DNA of 64,000 bases. It comes from Paraphaeosphaeria minitans. Its lineage: Eukaryota > Ascomycota > Dothideomycetes > Pleosporales > Didymosphaeriaceae. The DNA lies in the NCBI GenBank assembly GCA_015832175.1, contig WJXW01000009.1, positions 1,426,001-1,490,000 on the forward strand, given 5' to 3'. A program made the position numbers and the translations under genes. Shown piece by piece: positions 21,851-35,225 of the stretch. Position 1 is the first letter of the stretch. Each line of letters opens with the position of its first letter. The notes beneath the pieces are model-generated. The model saw only the letters and a list, made by a program, of their open reading frames with translations, was not told the origin of the DNA and searched no databases.

Positions 21851-24800
21851 TTAAAGACATAGTTTAGGGCCTAGAAGGTTATAATAGATTATAAGCTCTA
21901 GGCTAATAAGCAGTTTATTAGCTCCCCTTAAGAAGAATAGGCGCTAATATAGGACTACCCAGATAATAGTCTTTAGAACATAGTGGCGGCCTTCTACTAA
22001 ACTAGGGGGGCAGACAGCTAGTTTAACCTATAGACATTTATATAGTACCTCACCTTTATATATACTAATAAACACGCCTAGCAAAAGGCTAAAGTATACT
22101 TTAATATAATTAGGTAGGGCCCTAGGGAGAGTTTCTCTAACTTTTACATCCGCTTTAAATAGACCTTAGTAGAGGCAGGTAGTAGCTAGTAGAGTAACGC
22201 TAAGAAACTGCGTAAGTTACGCTGTGTAATTTAGTATAATATTTATATAGTTACTCTTAACTATAACGTTCCTAAAGGGGACTATAATACAGCTATTACT
22301 AGGCTTTTACAGATCACAGCGGACCTTAAAATAGAGGCCTTAGAAGATAAGCTTACTACTTAAGCTATTTTTTATAAGAGTAGTTAGCCTCCTTTTAAGA
22401 ATAGTAATAGTAATATTTATATAACTCTTATAGCAGCTTTAACCTTAACCTAGCCCTAAGCTAGTAGGGAGGCAGGTAAGTAGCGCCTAAACTAGATACC
22501 TAAATATATCTTCTAGTAACACTAAGTCGTAGGTGTGTGTACTTACTATAGTAAGCCTAACTATATAGCTAGAGTCTACTTTAATATAATTTTACTCTAG
22601 GTAATTGCAACCTAGCTTTAGTATAATAAAATAAGTATCTAGTTAAGAAAAGAATAGTCTTTAGTCTAGTGCTAATATAGGGGCTAAGCGCGATAGTATC
22701 AATAGAGGTATAATTAGAGTAAGCTATAATAGTTAGAGTGGCTAGGGCTAGAGTAGGTATAAATAGGTCTACCTCTACCTTCTATATCTTCTTTAATAGT
22801 ACACAGTATATAAAGGCCTTAATTAATATAGGGTGTAAATACTTTATAGTAATTAGTCCTAGACTAGTAGATTTACTCTTATTATAGTATATTATAATCT
22901 TAGTCTAGGAGCTAGAATAGGCTACTAAGTTATTACTATAGACTTTTATTATAAAGATAGTAGTAGTGCCTTATAATATATTTAAATAGTAATAGACCTT
23001 TTACGCTTATATAATCCCTAACCTCTACTAGGATATAATTCTAGGGGCCCTTTAGCTAGCTAAGTCTAGGGTAGTAGTAAATATTTATAGTAGTAAAATT
23101 ATAATTAGCGTAGCTAGGGGTCTTATTACTCTTAATATCTAGGTAGTAGAGAGGTAAGGCCTCCTCGCTACACTAGTAGATAAGGAGGATAATGCGATAC
23201 TTTTTAATACTCTAGATAAAGACTAGAAAGGGGTATTCCTAACTTTACTCTAGGATATTACCTAGATACTTATAATAACGCTTTCTTGCATAGTAGGACC
23301 TCTACCCCCCTATAATATAGTAGGGCTAGGCCTTACTAAAGATAGTAGGACTCTCTCTCTAGAACTAGTAGAGTACGCTGCTATTTTTAATAAGACTAAG
23401 GTATCTAGCCTCCTACTACACTAGGGTATATTAGACTACTATATTTGCCTAAAGTAGACTTTAAGCGGCTCCTTTCTAAGACTACCCTAGGGCCTACTAT
23501 ATAGTATATCTAGAGATTAGCTAGCAGAACTCTAGCGCCAACTTATAGAACTTATAGATAAGGGCTAAATATAAGCTAGCTCCTTTTTAGTAGGTACTCT
23601 AGTCCTTTTAGCCCTAAAGCCTAGAGGGAAATAGCGCCTATATATTAACTATTAGGAGATTAATATAATTTCTAAGCTAGATTAGTACCTTCTTTTACTT
23701 ATTAAAAAAACACTATATACCCTTTTTTAGGCTACTTAGTTTATAAAGGTAAATATCTACGCTGCCTTCTATAAGCTATAAGTTATAGAGGGGGAAGAAC
23801 ACTATACTATATTCTATATTTAGTTTAGCCTCTTTAAGTGGTTAGTAGTCTTATTTAGACTAACTAGGCCACCTACTATATTCTAGCGCTATATTAATAG
23901 CGCTCTAAAGGATACCCTAGGCAATATATATATAGCTTACCTAGATAATATCCTTATCTATACAATAGGGCCCCTACGCTAACACTAGAACTATATGTGA
24001 TAAGTGCTAGGACTCCTATAAGAAGCTAGACTGTATATAGACCTAGGGAAATATAAATTCGCGATAATAGAGGTTAGGTACCTAGGGTATCTTATTATAG
24101 TAGGTAAGGCTATTCGCCCTAATCTAGTAAAGATATAAGTAATTAATTAATAAGATGCCTCTTCTATAGTATATATAGTCTACTACTTTATTAGCTTTAC
24201 TAACTTCTATTACGACTTTCTCCTCTAATTCTCTAAATAGGCTGTACCCCTACATACCCTTACTAAGAAAGGGGTCCTATTTTAATAGGGCCCTAGGGAA
24301 TAAGAGGCCTTTTAGGCCCTAAAGGACATATTTATATAGGGCCCTATTCTGGCGCTCTAGGACCTAGAGCGTAATTTACTAGTAGAGATAGACTACTTAG
24401 GTAGCGCTACTAAGGCCTATCTCTTTTAATATATTAAAGAGATCTAGCACCCTATAGCCTACTACTTTACAGCCCTAACACTAGCCTAGTAGAACTACAC
24501 TATTTATAATAAAGAGCTACTTATAATTATGTACGCCTTATAGGTATAGAGACTAGAGCTAATAAGAGTAGCACGCCCTTTTAAAATTCTAATAGACTAT
24601 AAGAACCTTAAATACTTTATAAAGATCTAAGAATTAAGTAAGCGCTAGCACTAGTAGTTAGAGTTACTTTTTACCTTTTACTTTTACCTCTACTACTAGC
24701 CTAGATCTTAGGTAGCTAAACTAGACGCACTAAGCTAGCGTAAGTAGAATATAGCTTAGTAGATAAGAATAAATGCCCCGCTCATAGTGCCTAGGACTGT

Positions 24801-26500
24801 CTAGGCTACCCTAGTATAGATGCGATTTTTAACAGCACTAGTAGGGGCTTAGATCTTATTAACACATATTTATAGGCACTCTAGAATATAGCTATAGCAG
24901 AGTTTCCCCCTTACTATATTAGGCTTAAGGCGGTGCGCTATAGTAACTATATATTCCTTATAATAGCTGCTACCTTCTAATAAATTAGAGACTATATAAT
25001 TAGTATATATAGGTTCCTCCTATAGTAAGGAGTCCTTTAGGTCCTAGCTTAGGAACCTCTTACTACTACTATTATATAGCGCGCACATAAGTTTCTAGTT
25101 ATAGGCTATTTTAAGAAAAATTCTACGTTTAAGATTATCTGCTAGGACTACTACTAGGATAATATGTCTAAAGACGTTACCTAATTTATATATAATTACT
25201 ACTACGTAAGAGTGTATATAGACTAGTAAAAGTAGTAAAGTCTCCTATAGCTACTCCTAATTATAGACTAGTACTAGGCGCAACTCTTAATAGATTTTAT
25301 AGTAGACCTTCCCTAGACTTTTATAGCAGCACTGCGATACCTGCTTATAATTACTAATAGGCTATTAAAGTATATATAACTAGAAGCTATAACTTCTATA
25401 ATAGTAGAGCACTATATAGCCCACTTCTATAATATATAGTAGTAGTTCTATAGCTTCTCTACCTTACTAATTATAGATAGAGGCTTAGACTAGCTAGGGA
25501 AGTTCTAGACTACGCTGTATAAATTAACTAGAATAAAATAACTCCTCTCTATAGTATACTACCCCTAGACTAATAGCGGTATAGAAAAAGTAAACTAGGA
25601 GGTACTCTTAGTTCTCTATATTATAGTTAATTTTAAATAAATAGACTAGCTAGACTGCCTTTTAGCCTACTAGCTTACATTAAATAATAGAGTATCTACT
25701 ACTATAGGCCTAAGCCTAAACCTTTTACTAAATAGATATTACGTTAATCTCCTTAAGAGAATCCCTTTACTAGTAGAGTCTACTTACACCCCCGCTAGGA
25801 GGGTAAAGCACTTTCTAGCACTACCTTAAAAAAGGGATAGCTTTAGCCTAAGCTACTATTACCTATAGATAGTAGTACACTATAGAGGCTATAAACTATA
25901 CCTACTACTCTATAAAATAATTCTAAGTTAGAGATAAGATATAGTTCTCGCTATATAATATAAAAACTAACTAGCTAAAGAAGAAACTTAACTAGCTTAA
26001 GGTTAAATATACTATAATAGCTATACTATCCCTACTTATAGTAATACTAGACCTACCTAGTAATCTCTATAAAACTGTCTATATTAACCTCCTTAAGTAA
26101 GCGGTAGACAATCCCCTATCTAGTTAAATCTAGGCTAACGCCTAGCTAGGCCTAGCCCTAGAGCTAGAAGAAGCAGATCTAGACCTACATAAATAAGAAG
26201 TAGAGGAGGTCCTACGTATTAAGAATACCTAGGGAAAATAATAATAGGCGCTAGTAAAATAGACTAAATAGGTATTACTAACTTAAGTACTGGTTAAAAA
26301 TATTATAGATACTATAGCTCTAGACCGCTTTAAGGCCGCCTAGGGGGACTATAGGCATAATAATAGTCCTATCTAGCCTATAGGGAAGAACACATAAACA
26401 TTATAAAGGAAGCTATAATAGGTATTTAAGAATTTATTCTCTTACTAACCTAGTAGAGGCGCTATTTATTTAAAAACTACTAAAGGCTATTAGCCCTAGA
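21850..26500 (+). pseudogene. gag-pol: G2 gag-pol polyprotein remnant
   Basis: Gag carries a zinc knuckle near 22535-22580 whose spacing CX2[C]X4[H]X4[C] is exact if three Tyr codons are restored to Cys/His/Cys. The protease ALINIGC (Asp now Asn) lies near 22815. Reverse transcriptase (about 23600-24250) has LYINYQEINIISKLDQY and IAYLDNILIYT near 23935-23970. RNase H follows, then integrase (about 24950-25800) with YPQTNSGIEKVNQEV-type motif near 25560-25600. The basic C-terminus up to about 26400 suggests a chromodomain-like tail. Stops replace Gln throughout; Asp-to-Asn changes hit catalytic residues. Ty3/gypsy order, family distinct from G1 and G3. Confidence 0.86.
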
Positions 26501-26537
26501 GTTGTAATAACTAAAGTGGCACTAAAGTAACACTAAA

Positions 26538-26555
26538 TAAAAATAAAGGGGGGCT
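26538..26555 (+). other. Polypurine tract of G2 plus copy
   Basis: aaaataaaggggggctataa lies after the pol end, followed by a sequence also present at the end of the minus copy (3140 downward), as expected at the internal/3' LTR border. Confidence 0.65.
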
Positions 26556-28465
26556 ATAATAATTATATTACTCTTTGCACTAGTAGTAGTAGCACCTAGA
26601 AGAGTGTACTAAGCTAGCCTTAAATAAAGGCTTAGGTAGAGTTACTTTATAAGGCTCTTAATATAGGTTAAAGGGTATATACTATTAGGCTAAGGCTACT
26701 AAGAAAGTAAAGTAGCGTTAGCTAGAAGCTATCCTAAGTTACTCTATAATAGTAGTAAGTAGGTTAGTAGTCTACGCTTAGGTTTAGGTTATTTTATTTA
26801 AACGCTAGCCTATACTCTCCTTAAATCGCTAGATATAATTTCCTATATTATTTATCTACTCTACTATATTATTAGCTAACGCTACTAGATTTTAATTATA
26901 GTTACTACTACGCTAGGCTAGAGTTATCTAGAGTAAAGGTGCCACTAGGGCTATATCTATACTAGGGGGGGCAACTACTATTCTATTACTACGCTAAAGT
27001 AGAGGTATAATAAGGAAGTCTAGCTTCTAGATTAGACTAGAGTTCTTAAGCGCTAAGTTTAGATACTACTTATACTACTAGGCTAAGTAGTAGAACTCTA
27101 CTATAAAAGTAGGTAGTATTCTAGTTATAGGCTTCTAGGGGTTAGTGCTATACGTTTTAAGATTATAGATATATAAATTACTATTAACTTAGCCTTGCTC
27201 TACGTATTTAATCTAGAGGTATAGAGCCTACCTTAGGCCTAGATTATTAGTAAAAGGGGCAGAATTATACTAGTAGGTAGCTTTAGTGTAATAGTAGGCG
27301 CTATAAAAGCGGCCCTAGAATAGTTATAGCTATACAAATATTAATAATAGTTTAGAATATAAGGCTATAGACTTACTCTACGCGCCTAAGCTACTTTAGG
27401 CGCCTAATATATTTAATATATATAAGGCCTATATTAGAGTTAGCTAGCTCTTTATCTAAACTATCTCCTTAAAGGACTGCGCTTTTAGTAATGCAAAGCC
27501 GCTTTAGGGTATAAGTAAAAGTAATAAAGTTAAGGTAATTAGCTAGTACGCGCCTTTTAGAGGTTATAAAGGGGTAAAGGTAATTACTACTATTAGGCTA
27601 CTACGTAGGCGTGTTAAGGCTTTAGAGAATTTTTTCTATTTTAGTGTTATTAATTTCCTCTTTAGTATACGTATAGCTAGGCTTAGTAAGGCACTAGTTT
27701 AGGCTTAGAGAGTTATTACTACTACTACTACTAGGACTAAAAATATCTGCTAAGGCGGCGCCACTTTAGAGGCTATTATTAATAATATTAATATTAGCTA
27801 TAGCCGTGAATAGAACACTAAAAAAAAGGGCTAGAAAGCTAATAAAAGTATAAAGGCGTATAGCGTAGAAATAGAAGGGGAACTAGATTAGGGCTAGAAA
27901 GAGGCAAGGATAGAGGTAGTCGCAAATAGTTAAGGAAGTTAGAATAGGCGCAGGTTAGGGTTTGTATAAGAAAGAGAGAGTAAAGAAAGGAAAAAGGAAG
28001 GTAGAGTAATATAGATATAAAAAGACTATAATAGCGATACACTACTAAAGTAATAGATATATAATAATTATATTAGAAAGGGTAGGAGCGCCGTCCTATT
28101 ACCTTATAATAATAATAAGGTGAATAAATAAACTATCTAATAAGGGCCTTTACTCTAAGGCTGCTTTAGGGCTGCCTCTATACTACTACCTTACTATAGT
28201 ATAATACTCCTAAAATCTCTAAGGCTTACTTTATAACTATAAGACGTTTTAAACTAAGTAAGGTCTAGGGTATATAATAGGCTAGGGTATAGCCTTAGCC
28301 TTTAGAAAGATCTTAAGGAAAGGAACTACTCTAAAGAAGTAGACTTACTAAGGAAAACTCTTCTTATAAGCAGTACACCCCCCTATAGAGACTTAATACC
28401 TAGAATTTATCCTTTATATTTTGGCACTTATAGTTCTATTCACTCTCTAAGGCTAGCCCATAATA
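26556..28465 (+). repeat. Candidate unusually long (~1.9 kb) 3' LTR of G2, or LTR with an unrecognised insertion
   Basis: The left end follows a polypurine tract. The right end is defined by homology with the 5' LTR fragment of the minus copy. The first ~90 bp also match 3140-3025. The middle (26650-28230) has no second copy here. It contains a degenerate plus-strand frame near 27200-28200, Gln-stop rich, with basic Arg/Lys/Glu stretches (KERKKEGR), that I cannot assign. Fungal gypsy LTRs are usually 0.2-0.7 kb, so either the LTR is exceptional or another element sits inside. No flanking duplication was found to support insertion. Confidence 0.4.
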
Positions 28466-28579
28466 GCACCTAACTAGGCACTCTAAACACTAATCTTAAT
28501 AAATAAACTACGTATTACTGTTAAGGCTTTAGTAGATAGAATTAATAAGGATTGTATAACAGAGTAACAACTTTACTAT

Positions 28580-28774
28580 TATTAAAGTAAAACACTCACT
28601 TCCGTGATTCTTTCTGCATCCACTAATTCATATTACGGGATTCTTGCTAAGAGGCTCATTTCTTTTATATATAGTCTGCCCTTTCAGTATCCTTTCCTAC
28701 AATCAGCTATTTGTATTCTTTACAACTCTACTCCTAAATATCCTGTAATAGTTTAAGCCCTTTTTACTATAACA
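28580..28774 (+). repeat. 5' LTR of C1 (195 bp)
   Basis: TATTAAAGTAAAACAC (TG RIPped to TA) to CTATAACA. Partner at 35713 starts intact TGTTAAAG and ends CACAACA. A primer-binding site should begin at 28775 (gttataagcctagcgctt); the primer tRNA cannot be named from sequence alone. Confidence 0.94.
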
Positions 28775-28889
28775 GTTATAAGCCTAGCGCTTAGAATATA
28801 GGATAATTCTCCCTACCTACTTAGCAACGCTCGAATTATTATACAACACTCTATTTAGAACCTCTCTACGATACAACCCCTCTATTTCT

Positions 28890-31800
28890 AATTACAAAAA
28901 TTATTAAAATAGTAGAAGTACAGCTTGTTAATCGCGCTAGCTGGCCCTACTAGTTTGTCTAGCTTTAATTCTAAGTAAACTTGAAAGGAATCTAGAACTA
29001 AATTATTCTAGAGGCGATTAACGCTCTAGCAATTAATTACATAAAGCTAGAATAACCTCCGCTCCTATAGAAATAATTACTAATTACAGATATAGCCTCT
29101 GTGGCGAGTATTTAATTATACAAAGCAGAGCTTACTAAGTATAAAATAGATAAGGAGAGCTTTCTTTTACAAATAGCAGAATACAGAGCAGTAGTTTTAG
29201 ACTGGCAAGTAGACTATACTAAGATATAGAATCTCTAGACTTAGGTAAACACTACAGTATCGCCTAATCTACTTGCTTATGCCATAATTACTCTAGTTAA
29301 TATACGCTAAACTACGCTTTAGTCTCTAATTTAACTCTTAAAGGAAGATCTCGCACTAAATAAAGAAGCTACATAGAATAATGTTTAAGCTTTATACTAC
29401 GCTTATCTTAAGAAGGCTAAGTAGGTAAGATAAAGTCCTAAGACCTAGTTTAAAGAGTGGCAGCTCCTCTATTAAAAAGCAAAGACCTACTTAATTAGTA
29501 AAATTAGCGGACTACTTACTACCTAAGATTTCCTAGATATAATTGCTGCGCGTATAGCACTAGATTAGGCCTAATTAATAAACTAACAGCTAATTTAGAA
29601 TAAGACGCTAGGACAGAATTAGATCACGCTAGACGATCTAGGGAAGGTATTTTTGGCGCTTATCTAGGAGTATTTAATCTAATCTAGTTCTAATAAAATA
29701 AGTAGGGTATTCGCCACTTTTAATGGATTATTAAGACAATCTACTAACTCTAATAGTTCTGGTTTGTCTAATTAGACAAAGAAACAACCGAACTGTCCCT
29801 ATAAGCCCTATACTTATAGGTAGAAACTAATAGAGTGCTAAAGACTTTAAGCCGTAATAGCTAGATTACCCTAGGATAGAACATTGTTATTTAATCTTAC
29901 TAATAAAGAAAAATTAGAGATTCTTAATTAACTTAAGCAGCCTAAGTGGTTAAACCTTTATAATGCGATTACAAAGGCAGAATAGAATAAGAAACAATCC
30001 TCTACTAAAACTATTAAGTATTCTAGTACTATTACTACTACTCTACTAAACCTATTTAATCTGCCTATAGATAATGGAGCATTAGGTGTCTACTCTACTC
30101 TACATTCTAACGCTTATCCTCTATTAGAATGTATAATACTAGACAGTGCTACAGCAGTTTACCTAGTTAATAATTATAAAAGACTTATTCCTAGGACGTT
30201 TTAATTATTAAATAAGAGTGTAGAGGTAGGTACATAAAGCCTCCTAATCTTAGGAATTAGTAATAGACTAATTAAGAACGCTTTGTATAGGAAAAATAGG
30301 AGATTTATAGAAGATCTGCTGCTCTAAGAAGTAAGAGTAGTAGAAGGCTTTTATGTAAATATTATATTAGAAGCTCTTTTAAAGAAAGCAAAGATTTAGT
30401 ACTTTAGTTTAGATTACACCCTTAGGATTAGAAGCCTAGAATAAAGCGTTGTCTTAGTAGACCTAAGATGCGAGTATAACTTTACTTTCCTATAATATAA
30501 GCTAATCCGCTCTTGTCTAACTGTTATAAGTGTGACTACTAAAGGATTATCCTAGGTTAATATTAAGAGATTAGATTCTAAGGACCTCTGGCACCTTTAA
30601 GTAGGGTATATAGGAAGTAGAGCCTTATAAGCTCTAGTAACTGCAGCCTAAAGTGTAAAGATTACTAGAATGTTAAGAAAGGATTGTGAGCACTATACTA
30701 CTACACATGTAACCTAGGTAATTTCTAGAAGACCTAGAGAATAATTACCTAGGCTATTTTACTTATTATTCTAGGATTTATTTAATATGCCTACTACTTA
30801 AAATAGAGAAAACTAGGTTTTGGTAATTAAAGAAGATTTTAGTAAGAAACCTTACGTTTTTAATCTTAGAACAAAGACGCTTTCTAAGATAATAAGAGTG
30901 TGGTAGGATTTCTTAGCTCTTATTAATACAAAATACGAGCTTTAAATTACGAAAATCTACTAGGACAATAATATAGTAACACTTCTATAAAGAGGGAAAT
31001 CCTAGTACGAATTTTAGGCTAATTAGGAAGGGATAACAATTAGCAGACTACTACCCTATACGCATGAGCCTAATAGCGTTGCAGAAAGAGTAGGCTAAGA
31101 GCTTATAATAAAAGCAATTAAAATGCAAATAAGCGCAAATCTACTATTAAATTTCTGGCCTAAGATTATACAAGCGGTATACTGGCTCTAAGGAATAATT
31201 CCTAGCCTAGCATTAGGCTATTAATCACCTAATAAAACGTTAGATGCTTAGTTTAGACAATATTTTTATTATTTTAAACTAGTAAAAACATAATATAGAA
31301 CAGCTAATCTTTGTCTAAACTAGAGTGCTGTCTAGGCCTATAGCTACTAAGCTTACCCTTTAGATTAGGAGCGTGCAGCTAGGCAAGATAGAAGAGAATT
31401 TAAAGTAAATTCTAGGGGCCATATTAGATATCTAGTAGGCTACAAAGCTTCTAATATCTACTAAATATAAATTCCCTAGCTTAATTAGGTAATTACTACA
31501 CAAAACGTAAAGTTTAATAAGTCCTTATTCTATAAAGGATTAGAGGAACAATCTATTCTAAAGATAGAAACGTTAAAAATAGTGAAAAGCCTCTAAGAAG
31601 GAGAGCTAAATAATCTAGGAGAAGCGTATAAAGACGCGCTTAACATTCTTTCTAAAACAAATAAGTATATAAGAACTGCTACTAGACCTATAGGTAACCC
31701 TTAGGTAATTAAAAGTAAAGCAGGCTAGCTAAGTAATTAGAAACCTAAGGTACCTACTACTAAGCGAGCTATAGGCTTAACTAGCTAGTAGCTAAGAATT

Positions 31801-33980
31801 CGCTTAAGTAGGAAAGAAAGCACAGGACTTATAACCCCTAATTAGACACTAGAGCTAGGTGATCTTAGGAGTAATCTATTAAGTAATTAAGAGATATCTG
31901 GCAGCCACTAGAACACTACTAGGAGAGCTAGCCTACTAGAATCTAGGGATTTAATACCCTATTTATTAGTAGAAACTAATTAGGTTACTAATTAACCTAG
32001 CGTAGATAACTTAATCACGCTAGATAAAGCAAATAACTTACTAGCGCACTAAAGGCGAAGGCAGATCTATTTAGAGGTAAGTAGAATAAGTAGGCGAAAT
32101 TATAGTAAAGCACTAGAAATTAACTAACTAATAAATCGCTATCTGCTATTACAAAGATTAAGGAAGTAAAATAATTAGAATAATTAGCTAGGGGGTAGGT
32201 AGAAGCTAGGTACTTATACACTAATTACTAATTATCTTTAAAGTAATCTTAATATAATATTAGAGCACACGTTTATACTAGGAGTAGTAGAGGCCGAGTC
32301 TAAGTAAGAAGAATATATTATACTAAATGCGATAGTATTTACTTCTATGCTTAAAAAGGCGCCTAGAGCGTCTTATATAGCTTAGACTTATAGAGACAAG
32401 CTTACACTAGAGCTAACTCTATAAAAACACCTTTATAATTATCTATATAGGAAGCTATTCCTCCTTACCGCTTATAAGGAGATCTTAACTTTACAAGATA
32501 AAGGTACCTAGACAGAGATTAAATAATTAGAGGTATTAGAGTGACTACTCCCTTTGAAGTGAGTCTTTACCTATAAGTTTAATTAAAATAGATACTTTAA
32601 AAAGTGCAAAGCTTAAATTATTATAAGAGAAGATCTTTAGAAAAAAAATACTCTCTACTCTACTTATACTACTACCCTAGCAGTAAGATCTTTTTAATTA
32701 GCTATAGCTCTGGCAGCAGAATTTAATCTAGAAATCTTATAATTTAATGTAGTAGAAGTGTTTCTAAATACTCTTATTACAGCTGCTAATCTAGTAACTT
32801 GTTAATTACCTAATAGTTTTAAAAAGCTAGGAAAGTGTGTGAAATTAAATTAAGCTTTATATAGCTTAAGAGATTCACCACTTCTTTAGTATAAGGAATT
32901 TGTAGAATTACTTTAATCTTATAGACTCTTAGCTTTGCTAGAAGAGCTATGCCTTTTCTTTAATAGTGATTAAAGTATTATTATTCTATTTTATATTAAC
33001 AACATTCTTCTTCTCTATTACAAGAGTAAAGAGAAAGAAGCCCTAGATTTTTAAAAGAAGATTATAAACAAATATAAGATTAAATTAAAAGGACTAGTAG
33101 AGTGGTTCCTAGGTGTTTAAGTAATTAGGGACAGAGAAGCAAGATTAATTTCTCTAGTCTATAATACCTACATTAATAAGATTACAAAAAAGTTCAACCT
33201 TTTAAACTCTAGGAGCTTCCCTCCTACACCTCTATTAGTAGAAAATCTTGTTCCGAGCACAGGAGAAGCTACTTCTTAATAAATAAAACTCTTTTAAGAA
33301 GAGGTGGGATTAGCTCTCTACATAGTAATTATACTACGCCTAGATATAGCCTTTGCAGTGTTAAAGCTATTACACTTTCTAATAAATCTAAGTAAAGAAC
33401 ACTTTACTACTATTAATTGTGTAATCCTTTACCTCTATTAAACTAGATAGCAGGCTATAGTCTTTAGTGGCTATAATAGACCTAATCTACTAATATGTAG
33501 AGATGCCTCTTTTGCTAATAATCTAATATTACAGCAATCTTCCTGTAGATATATTATCCTATTATTTAGAGGAGCTATCCTATAGAAGGTAGCTAAATAG
33601 AACATAATTACTACTTTAATAATAGAAGTAGAGCTTCTAGCGCTTAAATATATAAGTAAAGAAGCTATAGTAATTAAGAGATTCTTTACTAAGCTTACTC
33701 TAGATCTAGGACCTTTATAGAAGGTCTATTATAACAATCTTTAAACTATTTGTTTGGTGATTAGAAAGAACAAAAGAATTACTACTTAACTACACTATAT
33801 AGATATTTAGAATATATAGTTGCGGCAAGAGTATATAAAAGGATTATTTTAAGTAGAATATCTTCTAACTAGTAAAATGCTAGTAGATGGCCTTACAAAG
33901 GCTCTTACTTATTAGTAGTTTAATAGATTTAAAAGGCTATTAAATCTGTAAAATATAAGTATAATAATTATAGAATAAAA
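28890..33980 (+). pseudogene. gag-pol: C1 copia gag-pol polyprotein remnant
   Basis: The gag start resembles copia capsid sequence (ASWPYQFVQLQFQVNLKGI near 28935). The protease ILDSATAVYLVNN is near 30137. Integrase: zinc region with WHLQVGYIG and DCEHYTTTHV near 30590-30720, core with YQDNN near 30960 and PNSVAERV near 31070. A long Gln-rich linker follows (31300-32450). Reverse transcriptase 32520-33250 contains FYINNILLLYY (from YVDD type) near 32985-33020. The copia RNase H near 33430-33950 contains RDASFANN and ends with VDGLTKALT. The order protease-integrase-RT-RNase H is diagnostic of Ty1/copia. It is inactivated by C-to-T nonsense and Asp-to-Asn changes. Confidence 0.92.
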
Positions 33981-34029
33981 GTAGGTAAGTAAAGAATTAA
34001 TCTGTTAACTACCTAGAATTATTAATTTA

Positions 34030-34112
34030 GAGCCAGGAAACAAGAAAAGAAAAAGAAAAGAAAAAAAAGATTAGAGAGAGAATAGAAATTAGAGAAAGAA
34101 GAGATTAAAGAG
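34030..34112 (+). other. Long purine-only stretch after C1 pol
   Basis: About 70 bp of nearly uninterrupted A/G (aagaaaagaaaaagaaaag and further) just after the pol end. It is not next to the 3' LTR, so it is not the usual primer; an internal polypurine tract or untranslated-region feature is possible. An imperfect hairpin (agaatctcc / ggagattct) follows at about 34168-34200. Confidence 0.5.
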
Positions 34113-34599
34113 CTTATCTATAAGCTTATAGACTCTCTTTCTCCTCTACTTAATTATAGGGATGCGAGAATCTCCCCTACAATTAGTAGTAGGAGATTCT
34201 CCCTATCTTCCTCCTCTCCTCCTCTCTATAGTAGGTAATTCCTTACCCTATTTACCTCCTCTACTTCTCCTTTAATTAGTAGTAGGTAATAGCTCACCCT
34301 AGCCTCCCCTTCTTTAATTAGTAGGAGGAGAAGCACTTACCTAGCCTCTACTCTACTTTAGAGCTAATAGGCCGCTTATCTAGCTATTTTAATTAGGGTA
34401 TTAGCTACGACCGCGCTACTTTTTAATAGGTAAGATAGGAGGGTAATTACCCTATCCTCTACTAAGGATTAGCTAGAAGGGAGAAAGTAGGATAGTAGCT
34501 ATATACTAAGCTTACTCCTTCTAACTGCTAGTAGAAAGAGGAGCTTATAAGGCTACTTTAACCCTTTTACGCAGCTTAGTAATTAGCCTCTTCTATAAA

Positions 34600-35225
34600 A
34601 AGTATTAGCTAAATCTAGAATAAATTTTAAAATAAAAGCTTATATTAGCACCCTCTAATAGTTAATAGTAGATAAAATCTATAGCTAGAGTCTAAATATA
34701 CAGCTAGCTACAGAAATAATTAGTAAAATTAGTTAAAGTAATAGAATAATTTTATACATAGTAGTGTAAGAGTAAGTAAAGTAGGTATAGTAGCGCCTAC
34801 CTAAGCTTAAAGCGTTATTATAGTAGCGTCTATTACTCTTTCCTACTAGAGCTCCCTTTAAGCAGCCTAAGTAGCTTACTTATCTAAGAGCACTAAGTAA
34901 TTGCTAGGGGCCTAGAGCTAGGGTAGGAGGAGCTAGTAAAGTAAAAGGAGTAAAAAGATCTTAGTAGGAGGATTAGGAGCTTTATTTAGTAGCTTTTATA
35001 GCCTTTACTATACGTGCTTTAGCTAGGTTATTAGATATCTAAAAGAGTTAGTAAAGCTCTAAATAATAGAAAGAGCGTAAAGTAATAATTAGAAGAAGAC
35101 AACCTACTATAAGGTAGTAGGATTTAAAGGCTTAAACTAGTAGGCTTAAATTAGATAGGAGGTTAAAGCGTTAAAAGTAAAAGATTAAAGAGAGAAGATT
35201 AAGCGCTAGCAAAGGGCTTATATAC
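34600..35225 (+). pseudogene. Unrecognised degenerate frame in the C1 3' segment
   Basis: If TAG/TAA are read as Gln, long stretches stay open on the plus strand between pol and the 3' LTR, with one frame shift near 34850. The product would be rich in Gln, Lys, Arg and Ser (KRLKREDQALAKG at the end). I do not recognise a family. It could be a captured gene fragment, the tail of a DNA transposon, or chance, because RIP inflates TAG/TAA-only frames. It starts about 600 bp after pol stops and ends about 490 bp before the LTR. Confidence 0.25.

Larger units (their letters stand above)
21850..28465 (+). mobile_element. Gypsy family G2, plus copy (5'-truncated)
   Basis: Gag begins abruptly at about 21850 without LTR or gag start; pol ends near 26400. 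A polypurine tract at 26538-26555 is followed by a candidate 3' LTR whose last ~225 bp match the LTR fragment at 21629-21850. It faces the minus copy head-to-head, the two forming imperfect arms of about 4.5 kb. Confidence 0.8.

Noticed and set aside
27839..28042. 67-residue minus-strand open frame
   Set aside because: It is low-complexity (Leu, Ser, Tyr, Phe) and arises from purine-rich RIPped DNA on the other strand; no motif or context supports a gene.
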